Source: Branchiostoma floridae (lineage: Eukaryota; Chordata; Leptocardii; Amphioxiformes; Branchiostomatidae). From it: a DNA stretch of 62,000 bases. This document shows positions 11,011 through 24,649 of this stretch, in pieces. How positions within the stretch are numbered: the first letter of the stretch is position 1; each line of letters starts with the position of its first letter. The stretch is taken from positions 10,483,409 through 10,545,408 of the forward strand of contig NC_049995.1 of assembly GCF_000003815.2 (NCBI RefSeq). The letters run 5' to 3'. The notes under the pieces were generated by a model. That model ran no database searches and was not told the DNA's origin. It saw only the letters and a program-made list of their open reading frames with translations. The position numbers and the translations under genes are program-made.

Positions 11011-11440
11011 ACTCAGGGTTCTCCTGTTCTGCATCTGGCGTTACTCCATGTGAGAGCTTGTTGAAAGACGTCAAAACAAATGTGCGAGGGCAGCGTAGAA
11101 TGATTGAGCGTACTTCTGGCGACAAGAGGACCTCATTGCGAGCGTTAAATGCTCCTGCTAGCAGCAACTACACGCACTTGGGAATACGCCACGTCTACTC
11201 ATATGCATGTTGAAGTTCATGCCTCTCCATTTGATGAATCACTCTCTTTTAGAATTCAGTAGAGGGGGCATTTCAGTCGGTGCAATTATTGATGTCGAAT
11301 TCAAATCCCCCTATCTTCTTCCCAGACAAGAAAAAGGTCGCCTTCGATGTTAATTTTTTTTACAATTTTTACGTTGTTCAGTTCAAGTGCGTTTGTTGCA
11401 GCTAGTTTGATTATGTATTGGGTTATGATGCCTCAGTTAA

Positions 11441-11685
11441 GGTGGTATCTCGCTGCACTTGGGGCACCGGTGCGGCACTGCTGGGTTCATTCACTGCGGC
11501 ACTGCTGTGTTATTTTTGCCGATTTTTGTATAATTTAGATATTGCGTAATACGTTAAAGTAAGACTTAGAAGACAACAACATACTCAAAACGTAAGAAAG
11601 TTAGTTCTATATCTCTGAAGTTTGTTGAGTATTCTTCCGAACCCCGCAGTGCCGCACCGGTGCCCCAAGTGCAGTGAGATACCAC
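11441..11685. mobile_element. Palindromic MITE, GGTGGTATCTC family, copy 1
   Basis: The left arm reads GGTGGTATCTCGCTGCACTT then GGGGCACCGGTGCGGCACTG. The right arm is the inverse, ending GCAGTGAGATACCAC. The interior holds the family's typical TAACGTATTACGCAATATC-type stretch (here inverted). The element is 245 bp with no coding content. Confidence 0.85.
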
Positions 11686-12555
11686 ATTTAGGCAACACAT
11701 AGTAGTACCAATTACCGTGCGATTTATTCAAAACGTCATTTATCTTGAAAACGATCTGACACAACCAACCAGTGTATCCCATGGGAGAAAAGGCCAAATG
11801 GCCTACCTATGCATGCTGTTTAACTATTTCTCTACTGTTTATGCCTTAAGGTATACACTTACATGTGTAACGCGGTCTATGATGAATTGTTGTACTAGGG
11901 GGTCACCAATTATCGCCCACATGTAACATGTTGACATGACATGGTGGACGGTAATGGGTACCGTTCCGCAATAGGTACCGGTACGTTACATAAGTTGTGA
12001 CCATCCATGTTTTCAATCTGTAAACTATAAGATGAATATCATTTGATAAGTGATTAACTTTTGTTTCATGGCTTTATATTTACCAGTTTGAGCATACTTA
12101 TATCAAGAATATATAGCAAATTAATAAGTGCCTTTCCAAATTAAGATTTCCCGTTGAAAACATATTAAGAAATAAGCTTTACCTCTGCATTTCCAATGAT
12201 TTTCTTTAAGTTCCTGAATCATTTTTCTTGTATTTTCAGAACATCTTATATAACGTTGCGAAAGAAAGAAAAAACAACTTTCTGGTGCCATGTGGGCGTA
12301 TGTATGCACCTGTGCTGACGTAAAAGCTGTCAAGCGTAGACAAAATGCATTAGAAGACAGTTGGAAAATACGGGGAGGTCTCACCCGGGCAAGCGGAATA
12401 TATTTCCGTGCACAGTGAGGTAGCGTTGAACTCAAATAAACACGTTAAATTTTCACCCGATACCTCTACAAATTCGAAATTCAAAATAACGGTCTTAACG
12501 GTCAAATGCTGCGGAATGCTCGCTTATACTCTCATAGTTCTTGAATTTGCGAGAA
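11686..12555. other. No gene recognised
   Basis: AT-rich intronic DNA. Near 11950-11990 there is a short palindromic cluster of GGTACCG/CGGTACC motifs. No other feature is seen. Confidence 0.4.
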
Positions 12556-12900
12556 GGTGTAATGTTTTCGGTGGTGTTTGTGTCTATGTATATCTGTTTG
12601 TTGCAAACAACTTGAAAATTTGTGGACAGATCCTTATGATAGTTTTGGTAGGTTGGAAAGAATCTTGAAAACGAAGGTCAAGTTCGATAATCGCCCCCTA
12701 GCGGTTGTCTACAATACTGCAGCGGAAATTCACGTATAGATATCTCGCTATGGCTATGACGTGTGATTTGTACATAGCTCTTGGGGCAGAAAGTAAGTGA
12801 TGTAGGTCTGGGCCTCCTAGCGGCAATTTTGGAACTGCACGGGCCTTTTTGTTTGAGACTTTGAAAGAGAATAACACTAAGGGGAGTTCGCGGGGCGACC
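12556..12900 (+). repeat. Dispersed repeat with CCCCTAGCGGTT motif (copy 1)
   Basis: Contains GTTTTCGGTGGTGTTTGTGT, GCCCCCTAGCGGTTGT, TACTGCAGCG and GATATCTCGCTATGGCTATG. The same order of motifs appears at 28880-29215. It is an old copy of an interspersed repeat that I cannot assign to a superfamily. The overlapping short frames are not genes. Confidence 0.55.
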
Positions 12901-13609
12901 AAATTTATTTGAAGAATATTACTAGATTCAAACCATATAATGTTGCAACCCTATGCATATTCAACCTTTGGAAAAAAATTCCGACAAAATTCGCTTTTGT
13001 AAAAGCTTCTGGTTATACCTATAAAAGCTTGAAAAATCAGTATACAATTGATATATGAGCATGAACAATGAAGCGTGTATGCCAGGTATCATCACAGGAT
13101 TACCACTTTGCTTTCCTCGTCCTTGGGCAATTGCAAGACTAATGCATCAACTGTCAAGCTCAGAAAGCGGCCAATGCCCTCGCACTCATGCAAGAAGCTT
13201 TGTTATCATTCTTGATTCTTGTTTGATTGTATCGTGAGTGGTAATATGTGTGTGTGTCTTGCTTCGTGTTAAGTAAAATTGCAATGCCGGAATTTGTCAT
13301 AGCATTATGGCTACCCTCCTTAAAGCATTGCACAAATACCATAAAGAAATGAAGTTATAATTTCAAACTGATACGTCATTTCAGGGAATATCTCAATCTC
13401 CTTTTTCATCCGTTCTCTTTGGTGAGGCCACCGTACGAACTTTTTTGGTCATATCCTTTGCAGATTACAAATAAAATACGAGAACAGGACTAAAAAGCAA
13501 GGTGACAAACAAAGAAAAGATTTCAAAACAGAGACCATAAACGTTGTAATAAGAGTTGAAGCAACGAAACATCACTGCCAACACTGTCTTTTATTCGTGT
13601 TTTCAAGAA

Positions 13610-13820
13610 GTTTAGAAAGTGACACTATAGTATGATTCCCTAGTATCCCGTCTAGTACAAAGTACATCCAAGACTACCACATTCGTGTCATTTCTACAAC
13701 GTTATACTCCACAAATGGCAATCGGATGGGAACTACATTTCTTGTGTGCTTTGTTTTTCCACAATTAAAAGAAAATCAATGCGCGTGTGGGTGACATCCA
13801 TAAGATTTACCTATTCTTGT
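13610..13820. mobile_element. Partial MITE of the TGGATGACATC family
   Basis: The right end reads GGTGACATCCATAAGATTTA. The interior carries AGTGACACTA and GTGTCATTTCTACAAC, matching the interior of the copy at 4400-4939. The left inverted repeat was not found. Confidence 0.5.
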
Positions 13821-15560
13821 CTTATCTTTATTCCCTGGAGGTGAGTTGATTTATACACAGAAGCGACGGTCCGTGAATTCGTACCTTCGTCGGGAACAAT
13901 CTCAGTAATCGATATTCATCTCAACCTACAGCGCGAAAATGATTTCTTCCCCCGGGGAAGTGGTATATCTGCGTGGGAGAGTTAGTGTGTGCTTTGCGAT
14001 GACAATAACCGATTCGTCATAACGTAAATGGCATCGTATTTCCGAAGACATTGTAAAGAATGTCCATGGTATTTGGTCACCACTTTTATTGCAGGAAAAT
14101 GATGAGTTATACCGGTAGTATTATAAATGATTATATTCGTAATAATTGCCATAATAAACACAAGTTTATGTCATAACTATGCCCAAAGATTGATTCCTAT
14201 CAAATTACAAGAAAAACATGCTATGTTTTACGTATGTCTTTAATTTACAAGTTGCTTCTCTTGTCTTTAAACATGTGTAAACGGAGATATGGAGTCTCTT
14301 AACGATGATGACGTTGATGTAGTTATATTTCTATATAAACATTTTGCGCTTTGCTAATGTTAATACATCTTTTCCAGATTTATCTCCCTGAAAAAAGAAT
14401 TACTTTATTTTGTACATTTTACAACGATTTTTCCTTCATTTCCTTCATCGTTCTTATTACAAAACAAAGATTCGATAAAATGCCTTTCAAGAACATCCCC
14501 TAGATATACTCTAGCCAGGAACCATTCGTCTTTCCCAAACATGCAAGTTATTACAGACCTTTCTGAAAGGTTAACGACCTCATGGGCAAGCAATTATGTA
14601 GATTTTACGTAGCGCTGTTGGGACTTCAAATGTCATTTCAGGTACAGATTAAAGTACTGTGAAAGGACAACGGCTGAGCAACTAGAATTGGCATCGGCCA
14701 AGTCATGGTCAGAATAGACACATGGTTTATTATGTGGTCTTCAATCGTTGAGCAACCTTCCAAGAGTATGGTTTCTTTTTCTTTTTTTCAACGAGATTGT
14801 TCAGAGCAAGATCATTAGACAGCTTCAAGGCAAATAACTAATAAGAATTTGTAGCGGTGGACAATTGTTTTGAAAGCTGATAAGTTGTAGACAGTAGGGA
14901 AACACTTGTCGTCGAGAGAGTTCTATAATTTGGCTGTCCGGGGAAAAACTGTTGCTGCAGAAGGACTTGGAAACCGGCAATTGAACAGGAAAGTGATGTA
15001 AGTTTGAAGAGAGCCCAGTGTTGCACTGAAAGGCTCTCACCGGAGGGACAAGTAGTATGAGATCATTGGAGCAATAGCCATGGAAGTACCGGTAAAAATG
15101 CAAAAAAGGGACAGGGATGCAATGTTTCGCCTGTGGGAGAGAGGGGCAAGCTTAGATGCTAACTGATTGCCAATGGCCATACAGATTCTGTTTGATGTAT
15201 ATGTGATTGCCCGTTGGCAGTGGGACAAGCTGAAGCAGAAATGTTATAGTACATGGCTTACCGTGTTAGTATAGGGTATATGGGGTGACATGGCTACATG
15301 ATTTGTCTTATGAATCCACCATATAACTTTGCTACATCATCGTTCAGTTCAGTTACATGATCGTAAACCTTGCAAAGGAGGTAATACATAGGGAAATAAG
15401 ATGCAGTGTTTCAGGTTAGGGTCCTAAAACTATAACATTTTTCTCTCTCTTTTTTGAATTCAGTCGAAGTGATACCGTCTAACAAAAATAATGTAAAACT
15501 AAGAATCCTAACACTTGCATTATCAGTAGCATTGTGTAATTATAAAGATGTATATTGTGC
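13821..15560. other. No gene recognised
   Basis: Intronic DNA. The minus-strand frames at 14825-15103 show no recognisable domain. Nothing else is supported. Confidence 0.4.
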
Positions 15561-15562
15561 AT

Positions 15563-15722
15563 AGGTCGCGTTGCGTCGTATTTGGAAGAGGTCCTGGGTT
15601 CAAATCCCAACCGATCTTGTGCCCTTGAAAAAGACACTTTATAAACGCGAATGCACATACTCACTTACTCAGGTGGAAGTGGGCACTTTGTGTATAGGGA
15701 AATCCCTAGGATAAGAACCCAT
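15563..15722 (+). repeat. tRNA-derived SINE (diverged)
   Basis: The B box GGTTCAAATCC is at 15597-15607. It is followed by the family body GATCTTGTGCCCTTGAAAAA, GACACTTTATAAACGCG, CTCACTTACTCAGGTGGAAG. Compare the better copies at 45571 and 50926. Confidence 0.7.
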
Positions 15723-15740
15723 CATACTCATCGGAAAGAG

Positions 15741-15952
15741 TACTGTAAATGTATTTAAGTTCGCGGAGATTTAATTTCGCGGTAGCTGGAAAATGGACTT
15801 TTCGCGGTGGATTTAATTTCGCGGTAGCACCATGCACTGTAGTCTCTTACTGTTCAGGAATATTTTTCGCGGAGGCTTTAAATTCGCGGTGAAGCGGCCG
15901 CCGCGAAAACCGCGAACATTAATCCACCGCGAAAGTTTCTGCATTTACAGTA
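15741..15952. mobile_element. Palindromic MITE with CGCGG/TTCGCGG arms
   Basis: The left end is TACTGTAAATGTATTTAAG and the right end is its inverse, TTTCTGCATTTACAGTA. Multiple TTCGCGG and CCGCGAA words are arranged as opposing arms, including GCGGCCGCCGCGAAAACCGC near 15895. The element is about 212 bp, non-coding, and the superfamily is undetermined. Confidence 0.8.
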
Positions 15953-16120
15953 TATGGGGCTAGGGGTCCTTTCCGTCCTTCTTGAGTAGTTCATGATCAT
16001 ATTCTTACTGTTCAATGGCTGCAACTGGGGTAATTACTGCAGTATTGAGGGCACTTGGTGCTGTTTACAGCCTGTCATTACAGACCTTAGCTCCGCCAAT
16101 AGAAAGCTACTCGCAATTGA

Positions 16121-16379
16121 AGGTGGTATCTCACTGCACTTTGGGCACCGGTGCGGCACTGCGGTGTACGAAAAATTACTCAACGAAATTCAGAGATAAA
16201 GAACGACCTTTCTTAGTAATACATTTTGTGTATTTTGTTGTCTTCTAAATCACACTAATGAAGATACCGTCACGCAATATCTATATCATAAACAAATCGG
16301 CGAAAACAGCACAACAGTGCCGCAGTGAACAAAACCCCACAGTGCCCCACCGGTGCCCAAGTGAAGTGAGATACCACCT
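16121..16379. mobile_element. Palindromic MITE, GGTGGTATCTC family, copy 2
   Basis: Begins AGGTGGTATCTCACTGCACT and ends GTGAAGTGAGATACCACCT. Inner arms GCACCGGTGCGGCACTG and GTGCCCCACCGGTGCCC pair. The element is 259 bp and the short frames inside are artefacts. Confidence 0.88.
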
Positions 16380-19300
16380 CTAGTCACTGGCTGCGAAGAA
16401 AAGTCGGCCCATGCCGAACCAATAACAATGTATAAGTATATTGAACTGAACAAAAAGTACAATGTTTAGCACACATTCTTAAACATTTAATAGAGTGAAA
16501 AATGAACATTTGTAAGACTTTTCCAAATATTATTTTGTTTAAGCCGCTCAGATGTCACTATCCAGCATGCAGTCTACAAAAAAATACTATCGTCGGTTTA
16601 CGGGAAACGCAACATTTTCCTGGCCTAGCTGCGCGACACAACGTTATGAATAAGTCAGCTCTTGTTTATAGCTATCGCATAAAGAAATCTTCGCATAATT
16701 TCCTCTTCTCACATGTTAACATTCTTGAAACTGTGAGCAATGGTTTCAGAGCATGTCGGATCAGAATTATTCATGAAGTAATAGCATCCCATCAATACCG
16801 ACTTTCTGTGCAATAATGCATTTCCTTAATATGCTAATTGCAATATGCCGTGTAATTACCTTCCTTGTCTATCGTCAAAGAAGGTGGTTACAATAATTAC
16901 ACCGTTATTGGGTGCGATTAGAAAATTACTTTATCTTTTTGCAAAGAACACACTTTATGGCTAATAGGTATGACATTTTTGTCGGTGTCGAAGTGAGAAA
17001 GGAAAAGAAATTTGCAAAATACATAGAGTAATACTAAGGAGGTTCAAAATGAGAAAAATAACGTTATATGCCATAGAAAAATATCTTCAGATTGATGCTG
17101 ATCTGCGATGTCTTCTCAAGTCAAAGAAAAAGATGTGAAAGGACTTGAATACTCATTTATCGTTTGGAATACCATTAAGTCATTTGTTCAGCCTTCTCGG
17201 CTATTCATATTTCACAAGAAAGACTAATTTATTTTTCACACGCTCGCTTAACTTTTTGGGTTTCATCAGATGTCATCTATATATTCAAGTCAATGCGGCT
17301 TTAATTTTGAATAGATTGAATCTCCCCACATAGAGGCATTGACATGTATGCAATAAGGGCGCCTTGTTAGCTAACTAGGTCGCTTTTCCACCCTATTCGT
17401 GAAATAGACATCTAAAAACCCCAGGAGTTGTGCTCTATATTTTAATCCCACTACTGTTCATTAGAGACGGGTCAGAAATCATCCTATTTTTGAACTGAAC
17501 AATAGGCTACGTGACTAATAACATATTTGTTGTTATTAAATTTTAGAACATTTTGCCCGGCATATTTTCTTTAGAAACACACGGTACGTTTATAAATGAA
17601 AAGGAAAAAATAAGCTAAAACATATTTTGCCTGTTAAAAAAGATCTACATCTCCATGAAATATATGACAATTTTACGGACTGTAAAGAATTGCTCTTTTT
17701 TAATAAATAAATGAAATACATTTCCATTATGTCTGTGCTCTTACAATCTTATGTAGTTCATTGTGATAATATAATCCTGAGTATGATATCAGTGCTATAA
17801 AATGTGATATCTTAATCCATCATACGATAAGTGATGTATACAAGAATTTACATGGTAAACTTATTCTCGTTTCTTAAGACAGTTGTAAACACATGGACAG
17901 ATGGGGCTTATGATACACGATTTAATAATACAATTGCATAAGTTATACGATTTGTTTTATGAGTCATTTTAATGTAGAAATTAATCAACGACATTTTCTT
18001 TAGTGCTTAGATTAAAGAACACTCGTGGTACATGAAATTTCTAACATGTGCAATTATTTGTGGATTGATAAATTACTTGTCTACCAATTTAATTAAATAT
18101 AATTTATTGTCTAATAATACATGGAGGACCCCACATAACGCACAGTGTGTAATATTACCTTCTGTTCGCAACGTGGCTTGAATTGAAATTAAAAAGAACG
18201 CTTTACTGCTTCGTTCATATGACATCAAATCTTCTATAAGTAATGTCACTTTTACTTTACTTTCACTTTGCATTTAAATTAACCTGTATTAACCATAAGT
18301 AGGCATCTTGCTCTTAGTGTGAACGTTCGTAATAAGATAAATGATCCAATTTCAGCTTACAGTGTCTGTGCGATGCAATGATGTTCTTACGTATATTGCC
18401 CGAAGCATCAACAAGCAACATTTTTTAAGTCCCTCCAATACTTTTATCGTAGAGTTGATCTATTCTTTTCAGAGGCATTTTTTTTCTCTTGGCGCCTAAA
18501 GCTAAAAGATGGAGTGGGCGTTTTCACGTTACATCGGGGATGGTATTGAAACTTATACGAACTTTCTATGTCCTTAGGCACAAAGAATGCCCATTGAGAT
18601 TCATTCATATGTTTGGGGTTACACTAACTAAATGGTGTTTAAAGGTCATACAATCTCTACAGTTGGATAAGAATCGGTAATTTACTATTGAACGTTTAAA
18701 ATGACATGAATTCTTTTTCTTCGGCTTTACCGAAAAGCGCTTGTAAACGCTGAAGCGTTTCTAGCAGCGGTGAAGAAAAATGATGGATATATAGTCAAAA
18801 GGTCCAGAAATCTCCAGTTTTTTTCCCGTTGTATAAATATTCGACCTCGAAGATTGTTTACTTGGATGTCTAACCTTTATAAACGTATCGGAGTCTTTAT
18901 GTAAGATGTCTGTTAACCTTAGTTTTACGGTTTAGGTTATATCTACCGGGGAAGCAACCACAGTTTGGAGAATGTCCCTACTCGGCCGGCTGACTCCCCT
19001 AGCGTACTGTATTTACTCTATTTGACCAATTTCTACAATTAGACCACCAAACCACGAAGCCTGGTAGAGGCTAGCTTTCAACATGAAGCGTCCCTCTGAG
19101 ATGTGGAAATATATGGCCGTAAAATCCCTTCGGAATATGGTCGAAAATGAAGGAACGGAAAGTAAAAATGACAACCTCCACGTTATTATGGTGATGATGA
19201 ACATCTTCATTCCTATTGGTGCATCCTGGTGATCAATTCAAAGTCTTCATCAAATCACGTTGCACCATTTGACCTGCATTTTGTGAAAAGCTGCCAGAAG

Positions 19301-20505
19301 AGGTAGACACTTCTAGTACATGTATACAGTCATTTAACTGTCTCAATGCATTTCTAACCCGTTTTCGCGCAATTTACGACATAATCTTTCTCTCTAAGAC
19401 CGAAAGATTAACATCACCCGCTAGGGAAAATACTTTGTATTGCACCATTAGCCGTCATAACAACAAAATCCTAGTAATCTTTCTTAGAGAAGAAAGCTGT
19501 TGGAATGCGGGGAAAGTTCAAAGACAGATACTTCTGTGAATCGTTTGAGACAATGTTTCCTCTTAGTAAGGGTAATGCTTGCCCCTTCCTGGCGGCGTGA
19601 GAAGTTTTCAGACAGAATTCTTCTCCCATGACTGTCTACTGGCATCAGCCAGGTCGCAATGGGAACTTGAAGCTGTAGATTTGCAGTCACATTTCGGTCT
19701 AGCAATTTCACAGCCACATTCACGAGAACATGGTGTCAGGCCTTCGGGTCAGGTAGTAAAATATCGCGCACTGATTATGCTTCATGGGTCGAATGGTTGG
19801 TGCTCCGTCATCAAGGTACGGTTCATCCAATCAACCAATCCACATGGCCTTTCTTCGTGATCTTAATAACAACATCAGTTTGGCTACACTAGAGGAATGT
19901 TAAGGCCTCTCCTTTGGCATTAGAGGAGTAAAAGTCCTAGGAAAGGGCGGCTTAGTTCAATGGAGTGTAAAAATGAGCAGCAAATCTTTCATCTTTACCG
20001 TGTGGAGGTGAACATACGCCCTCTGGAAGGTTAAAGCTGCTTTAATTCGGCTCCGAACTTTAGAGTTAATCCCTAGATTACAGGTACCCAGGGAACGCTG
20101 CCGTGTGCACGGCATTTCTAAGGTCTAAGGGGTTACCCGTGAATTACAATCAACCACTTGTATAAAACATACTCTCCAAGCAGACGTTCGTGGGGAAAAT
20201 CTGAGAAAATGTGCACCCAGAAATTTGAATCTCTTTTTAATACAAAACTAGCACTGTTACATCGTTTTTACCGTGATCGATTAGAAATCAATAGTTTTTC
20301 TAGATACCAGCACATTGTAAAGAACTTTTTTTTACCAGAAAATGACATTTGGCGTCGTAAAAACGTAACGGTTACACAGTAGAGTGACTGTAGTATTAAT
20401 TTCTACTATTATTTATGCGTCAAATGCATTGACTGCCATTGTCACGTTCGTTCAGATCGTTGTAGTGCCTATTGGAACCGAGGCTTTCCTTATTATTCAC
20501 ATCTA
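16380..20505. other. No gene recognised
   Basis: About 4 kb of AT-rich intronic DNA with no feature I can support. Frames at 16502-16816 and 19579-19860 lack domains or splice context. Confidence 0.4.
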
Positions 20506-20507
20506 AG

Positions 20508-20680
20508 TAGCAGGGTATATTTTCACAGAGAGGGTTTTTAGCCTTTCTCCTGTTTAACGTGCACGTGGCACCTCCTCAAATACGGGACCCCATTTCCCCT
20601 CCCATCCGAAAAACGAGTGCAGCCCCTACCGAGATGCCCTACCCAGTTCTGAACCGGGGTCTCCCAGTTACAATCTAATT
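20508..20680 (-). repeat. tRNA-derived SINE (minus orientation)
   Basis: On the minus strand the order is a B-box-like GGTTCAGAACTGG, then TTTTCGGATGGGAGGGGAAA, GGTCCCGTATTTGAGGAGG and CACGTGCACGTTAAACAGG. This parallels the body of the SINE at 45571-45860 (CGGATAGGAC, GGTCCCGTGTCTGGGGAGAG, CACGTTAAAGAACC). Confidence 0.55.
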
Positions 20681-21282
20681 GGAACCAGAAGCGCATCTGT
20701 GAGGTTGTTTCCAGTCAAAGACGTTGAAAAAAACCTCCTTGTTCCATTAAGCTATTTGAACATCTCTGTCTTTACCGAGTGCAATCATGATAACTTGCTG
20801 TTGAGTATTGGTACACGTCTTCACCATACAAATATATATGCATGGCAGCACATTGTAAAGAAGGCCATAATACTCAAGCCCTCCGAGGATTACGTCTTGA
20901 CAAAACAGGTGCAAATTACTGTTCCTGGCATTCAGCAACAGGCATATCCCATTGCCACATGCTACCCCCTCATCTACCAACATCAAAGAGTGTCTAGCAA
21001 CTTGGAATCCGTGTAATCATGGCGAAATGGGAACGGTAAATGGCCTCATTATTGCAGATAAAAGCGTAATACGCAGATGGCTGAGCTCAGATTACTTTTT
21101 ACACCCAAGTGACTCATTTTCTGAACTTGTTAGATGGTGTTTGGACGCCTTGCGAGGTTTTGAATGGATGATTACGATATAGGATTTCTGCTGTAATTGG
21201 CTGAGATGGACCGGCGTCGTTTATAGCACTTTATAGATATGCAAACCACACGTGTGAAAGTTATATGGCATAACAGGCGCCT

Positions 21283-21740
21283 AGGGGTGGGTATCGATGC
21301 GGTGTACCGGTACAAAACTTTTTTTTGTGGAACGGTCCAGAATAGAACGGACCTGAAAAAATTATTGGACCTGATGCTGGACTGATTACAAAATTAAAAT
21401 ATTATTCCGGCAGGCGTTCGAGTGTTTCGAGTCTTGCAGATCCAAGAGAAAAACAAAAGTGAGGTAGAGTAGTCATTTTTACCAGGCTTCTAGGGACAAA
21501 TTTGGGCTAAAACAGAGGCAGTTAGTGTTGTTTACATGACTAAGATAACATTTTAAAACGTCAATAGACGTCAGATACTCCACCAAACAGAATCCTTTGT
21601 AGTGGAAATGGACAATTGGGAAGAGTAATGCCCATTCCGAAGTTTTCACAGATGGTTAGGTCCAGGTTCAGACCGGACCTGATCCTCTGGACCGTGACCG
21701 TACCTATCTAAATTTTCTATACCGGTACGTACCTACAGTC
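21283..21740. mobile_element. hAT-type MITE, degraded inverted copy of 27822-28255
   Basis: The left end TAGGGGTGGGTATCGATGCG then GTGTACCGGTACAAAAC matches the inverse of the right end of the copy at 27822-28255. The right part carries GGTCCAGGTTCAGACCGGAC, CCTGATCCTCTGGACCG and a decayed terminus. The right-end sequence and target duplication are lost. Confidence 0.7.
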
Positions 21741-23084
21741 TCCAATATACGCCACGGTTGGCGAACGATTGAACAACACAGGCAACCTCAATATGAGGTA
21801 ATGTTTTATAATAATGTGCCGTTAGCTATGGAAGGCAATTTAACTTTGAACCTCTTCGGCAACTATTTCATCTATAAAACTAAACAGAAGAAGTTTCATG
21901 TTTCTTAGATCCATTAGTATTCTTTAGAGTGTGTTTCTTTCATCTACTAGAGTTTCACCGTAACTTTCAACTTCTCACTTAATCCTTAATGGCGTCTTTG
22001 AAACTTAGCCCGCAGTTTCTAAGGGAGTAGTCCGTCTTCGTTTATGTCACAAAATGCGTCGTAAAGTTTACGTTTATTGGTTCTATAGCATTGGCTGAGA
22101 TTACACACGAGCAAATTCGTAAGCCTGACAAAATCCAAGGATCAGATTTCCTAAACCCTAAATCGTTTTATCTTCGGTTGGATAGCTTTATGTTCCTTTT
22201 TTACATCCACATAATCTTTTATTCATATTAGACTTTGATACTACGTTGCACATTGGCAATACACGTGTTATGTACACGTATTTTGAATGGCAAATGGGAG
22301 CTGAATTGGCTGGAATTCCAATTTTCAGCAGAGTTCAACATCCTTGGTTCAACAACATTATTGGATTTTTTAGCAATACTTCTCCGCCCATGCTGTATTT
22401 ATTGATGTATGTGTAGTTATGTAAAATGCTGTCACTTGCGTTGACTGATCGTTCAATTTTGAAAATTGTGATCATCTATATGAAAACGTCAGACATGCCG
22501 CCTACTACTTTCGGTAAGAAAATATTAAACGAGTGCCCAAAGGTGGTAGCCTCTTGTGGACGAGTACTGTAAAACTGGTTTAAGCGCAAAGTAAGTTTCT
22601 TGTTAATTTGACATGAAAGCGTTTCTATTGGCTTTTAAAGAAGACTCATACAGTGGCCTAATTTCGTGGGTTACTTTGCAGCACGGCCTATATACAGGAA
22701 ATTCTTCAAGAGCTTCATTCAGTGTATAGGTCACAGCTACGGTAGAAGTGTGGTGAAAACTACACTACGTTTCAGAGGATTTGACATATTGAGGACGTTG
22801 CCATGCAGGATTCACCAGGGTTATCCAAGATTTAGGTTACGGTCGGTCAATAAGTCCATGGATAAGCGGGCTGAGCTCCATCTCAGGCCGTATGATGTTT
22901 TCATTTTGGCCGTATCAAGTTTTATCTCTTACATGTCTCTCTCGATAATTGATGCATTATTTACATGGATGGTTGGACCCATAGAATAACTTCTCGCACG
23001 AACAAATAAATTCTCAAACGATAACACCGTGCTTCAAGGTATATGAAAAAAAATACCAGCCAACAAAAGAAAAATCATGAAAGC
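21741..23084. other. No gene recognised
   Basis: Includes a 107-codon frame at 22666-22989 with no recognisable domain or convincing splice sites. I treat it as chance. Confidence 0.4.
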
Positions 23085-23162
23085 CTTCTCTGAACCGGGA
23101 CAGGGGGTAATATTGGCTTCCTTTAACTTTTGACCCATTGCTGACGTCACGTGTCACGTGAC
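23080..23162 (-). repeat. CRE/DR1 repeat module (copy 1)
   Basis: On the minus strand: palindrome GTCACGTGAC (23153-23162), TGACGTCA (23142-23149), CAATGGGTCAAAAGTT, then a GTCCCGGTTCAGAGAAGG tail. The same order occurs at 40966-41061, 44425-44490 and 55715-55792. Confidence 0.6.
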
Positions 23163-23759
23163 AACAGAAGTTGGTGGGCAATTGAAGAAGACAGAATGAG
23201 TTACGTAGAGTCCAATTTTTTAGTTGGAAAAAGTTGACTTTCACACAATAAAATAAAAGTATAAGCTTTCACATTTTTTTATTAAAAATAATGCTGTTTC
23301 GAATTCGGCTATATTTCAACGACATACAGGTTGCTGTTGACACTCTCGCCTAATGAGAATGCAAAATTTAATCTTGCAGATTCAGGAAAGTGAAAATGCA
23401 ACAATATTGGATACCTGCCTCACTGCTACAGTTTAAGATTTTGTTTTTATTTCTCCAGACACAGGCAAGACACATTAAACGCCTTATTTCCCAGTGGACC
23501 CAGGACAGGATACGTTTATTCTTTTCTTGACATATTTACAATCGAAATGCCAGTTAAGCCTTATGAAGCGTTCCTTGGGGTCTTTTGAAATATTTACAGT
23601 GTCATTTGCGCTTACATTAAACACAATGATTAATACACCATCGACACGACCTGGGCTAACCGCCGGGATTTTCTTGTCAAACTCTAAAATGGTATACATT
23701 GGTGTTGAATATCCGAATGGTTATGCCTTATAAATTATATAGCATTTTTATGCCAAAAA

Positions 23760-23987
23760 GCAGTTACTCAAGCAACTGGATATGATTTTGGAAACGGTTA
23801 GACGTTTCAACTGGAATCCACCAGTTTTCGTCAGTGGCACTGAAGTGATCTGGAAGAAACAGGTCTTTTATACTCTATACTATGAATGAAGACAATTCCA
23901 TATGTCCAATCGGAAACGTTGTAAGACTGGTGGATTCTAGTTGAAACGTCTGACCGTTTTCAAAATCATATCTAGTTGCTTTTTGAC
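23760..23987. mobile_element. Palindromic MITE, AGTTACTCAAGCAACT family, copy 1
   Basis: The left arm has AGTTACTCAAGCAACTGGAT, GGAAACGGTTAGACGTTTCA and CTGGAATCCACCAGT. The right arm is its inverse: ACTGGTGGATTCTAGTTGAA, ACGTCTGACCGTTTTC, ATATCTAGTTGCT. The element is about 228 bp. A second copy is at 53150-53325. Confidence 0.85.
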
Positions 23988-24344
23988 ATATCTTTTTACC
24001 TGGATGTCTAATCTTCATCGACGTAATGCATTTTTTTTACCTCGAGGTTCGCTTCCGACGGGGGTACGGTTTCTTTGAGTGCGTTTACACTGTTGATTTG
24101 ATTATATAGATGACTTACTCTGGGAATCCAATAACCGATGCAAACGTGCGAATAAAAAAAGTTGACAAAAGTTACCTTTCTTATGAATACAAGTAGTCAA
24201 GAAGGTTGAACAAATGACTGAACACAGAATAAAGTATACCAAACAATAGATTATTTGACTTTGTAATGCTCTATGACAGTAGGTTACCTTTTTTTCAATA
24301 TTAATCTTACAATCCAAGGCATATATTTGCTTATTTTGAAGCTG

Positions 24345-24455
24345 CCTCGTACGGTTTAGAGTATAATTGAAAACTTTTTTCTTTCTATTTTTGAAACAGC
24401 CAAAAATTGATGCGCGAGCGAATGTCATCCTTGTCATCAAATGAACATGGCCTAA
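24345..24455. mobile_element. Fragment of the TGGATGACATC MITE family
   Basis: Carries TGATGCGCGAGCGAATGTCA then TCC and ends near ACATGGCCTAAC, matching the right end of the family. It lies inside a 175-codon minus-strand frame (24102-24629) that is therefore not trusted. Confidence 0.45.
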
Positions 24456-24649
24456 CAGATTCTTTGGATGGATTTGTATGAAGTATGTTGTTTCTGAGGT
24501 CTCAAAGAAAGGTTGAGATTTGGCCCAACCAGCAGCACTTTTAGGCTCTACAGCATTACAGACCAACACCCCCTTCCTGAAACTAGTGTGGTATAATCCA
24601 AAGACAGCTGGACTGATTGGCGTGGTCAATAACCACAGTTTAGAACACG

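Noticed and set aside
22666-22989. 107-codon plus-strand frame
   Set aside because: No ATG in good context, no domain that I recognise and no supporting splice sites.
24102-24629. 175-codon minus-strand open frame
   Set aside because: It runs through a MITE fragment, has no recognisable domain, and its composition matches AT-rich intron; most likely chance.
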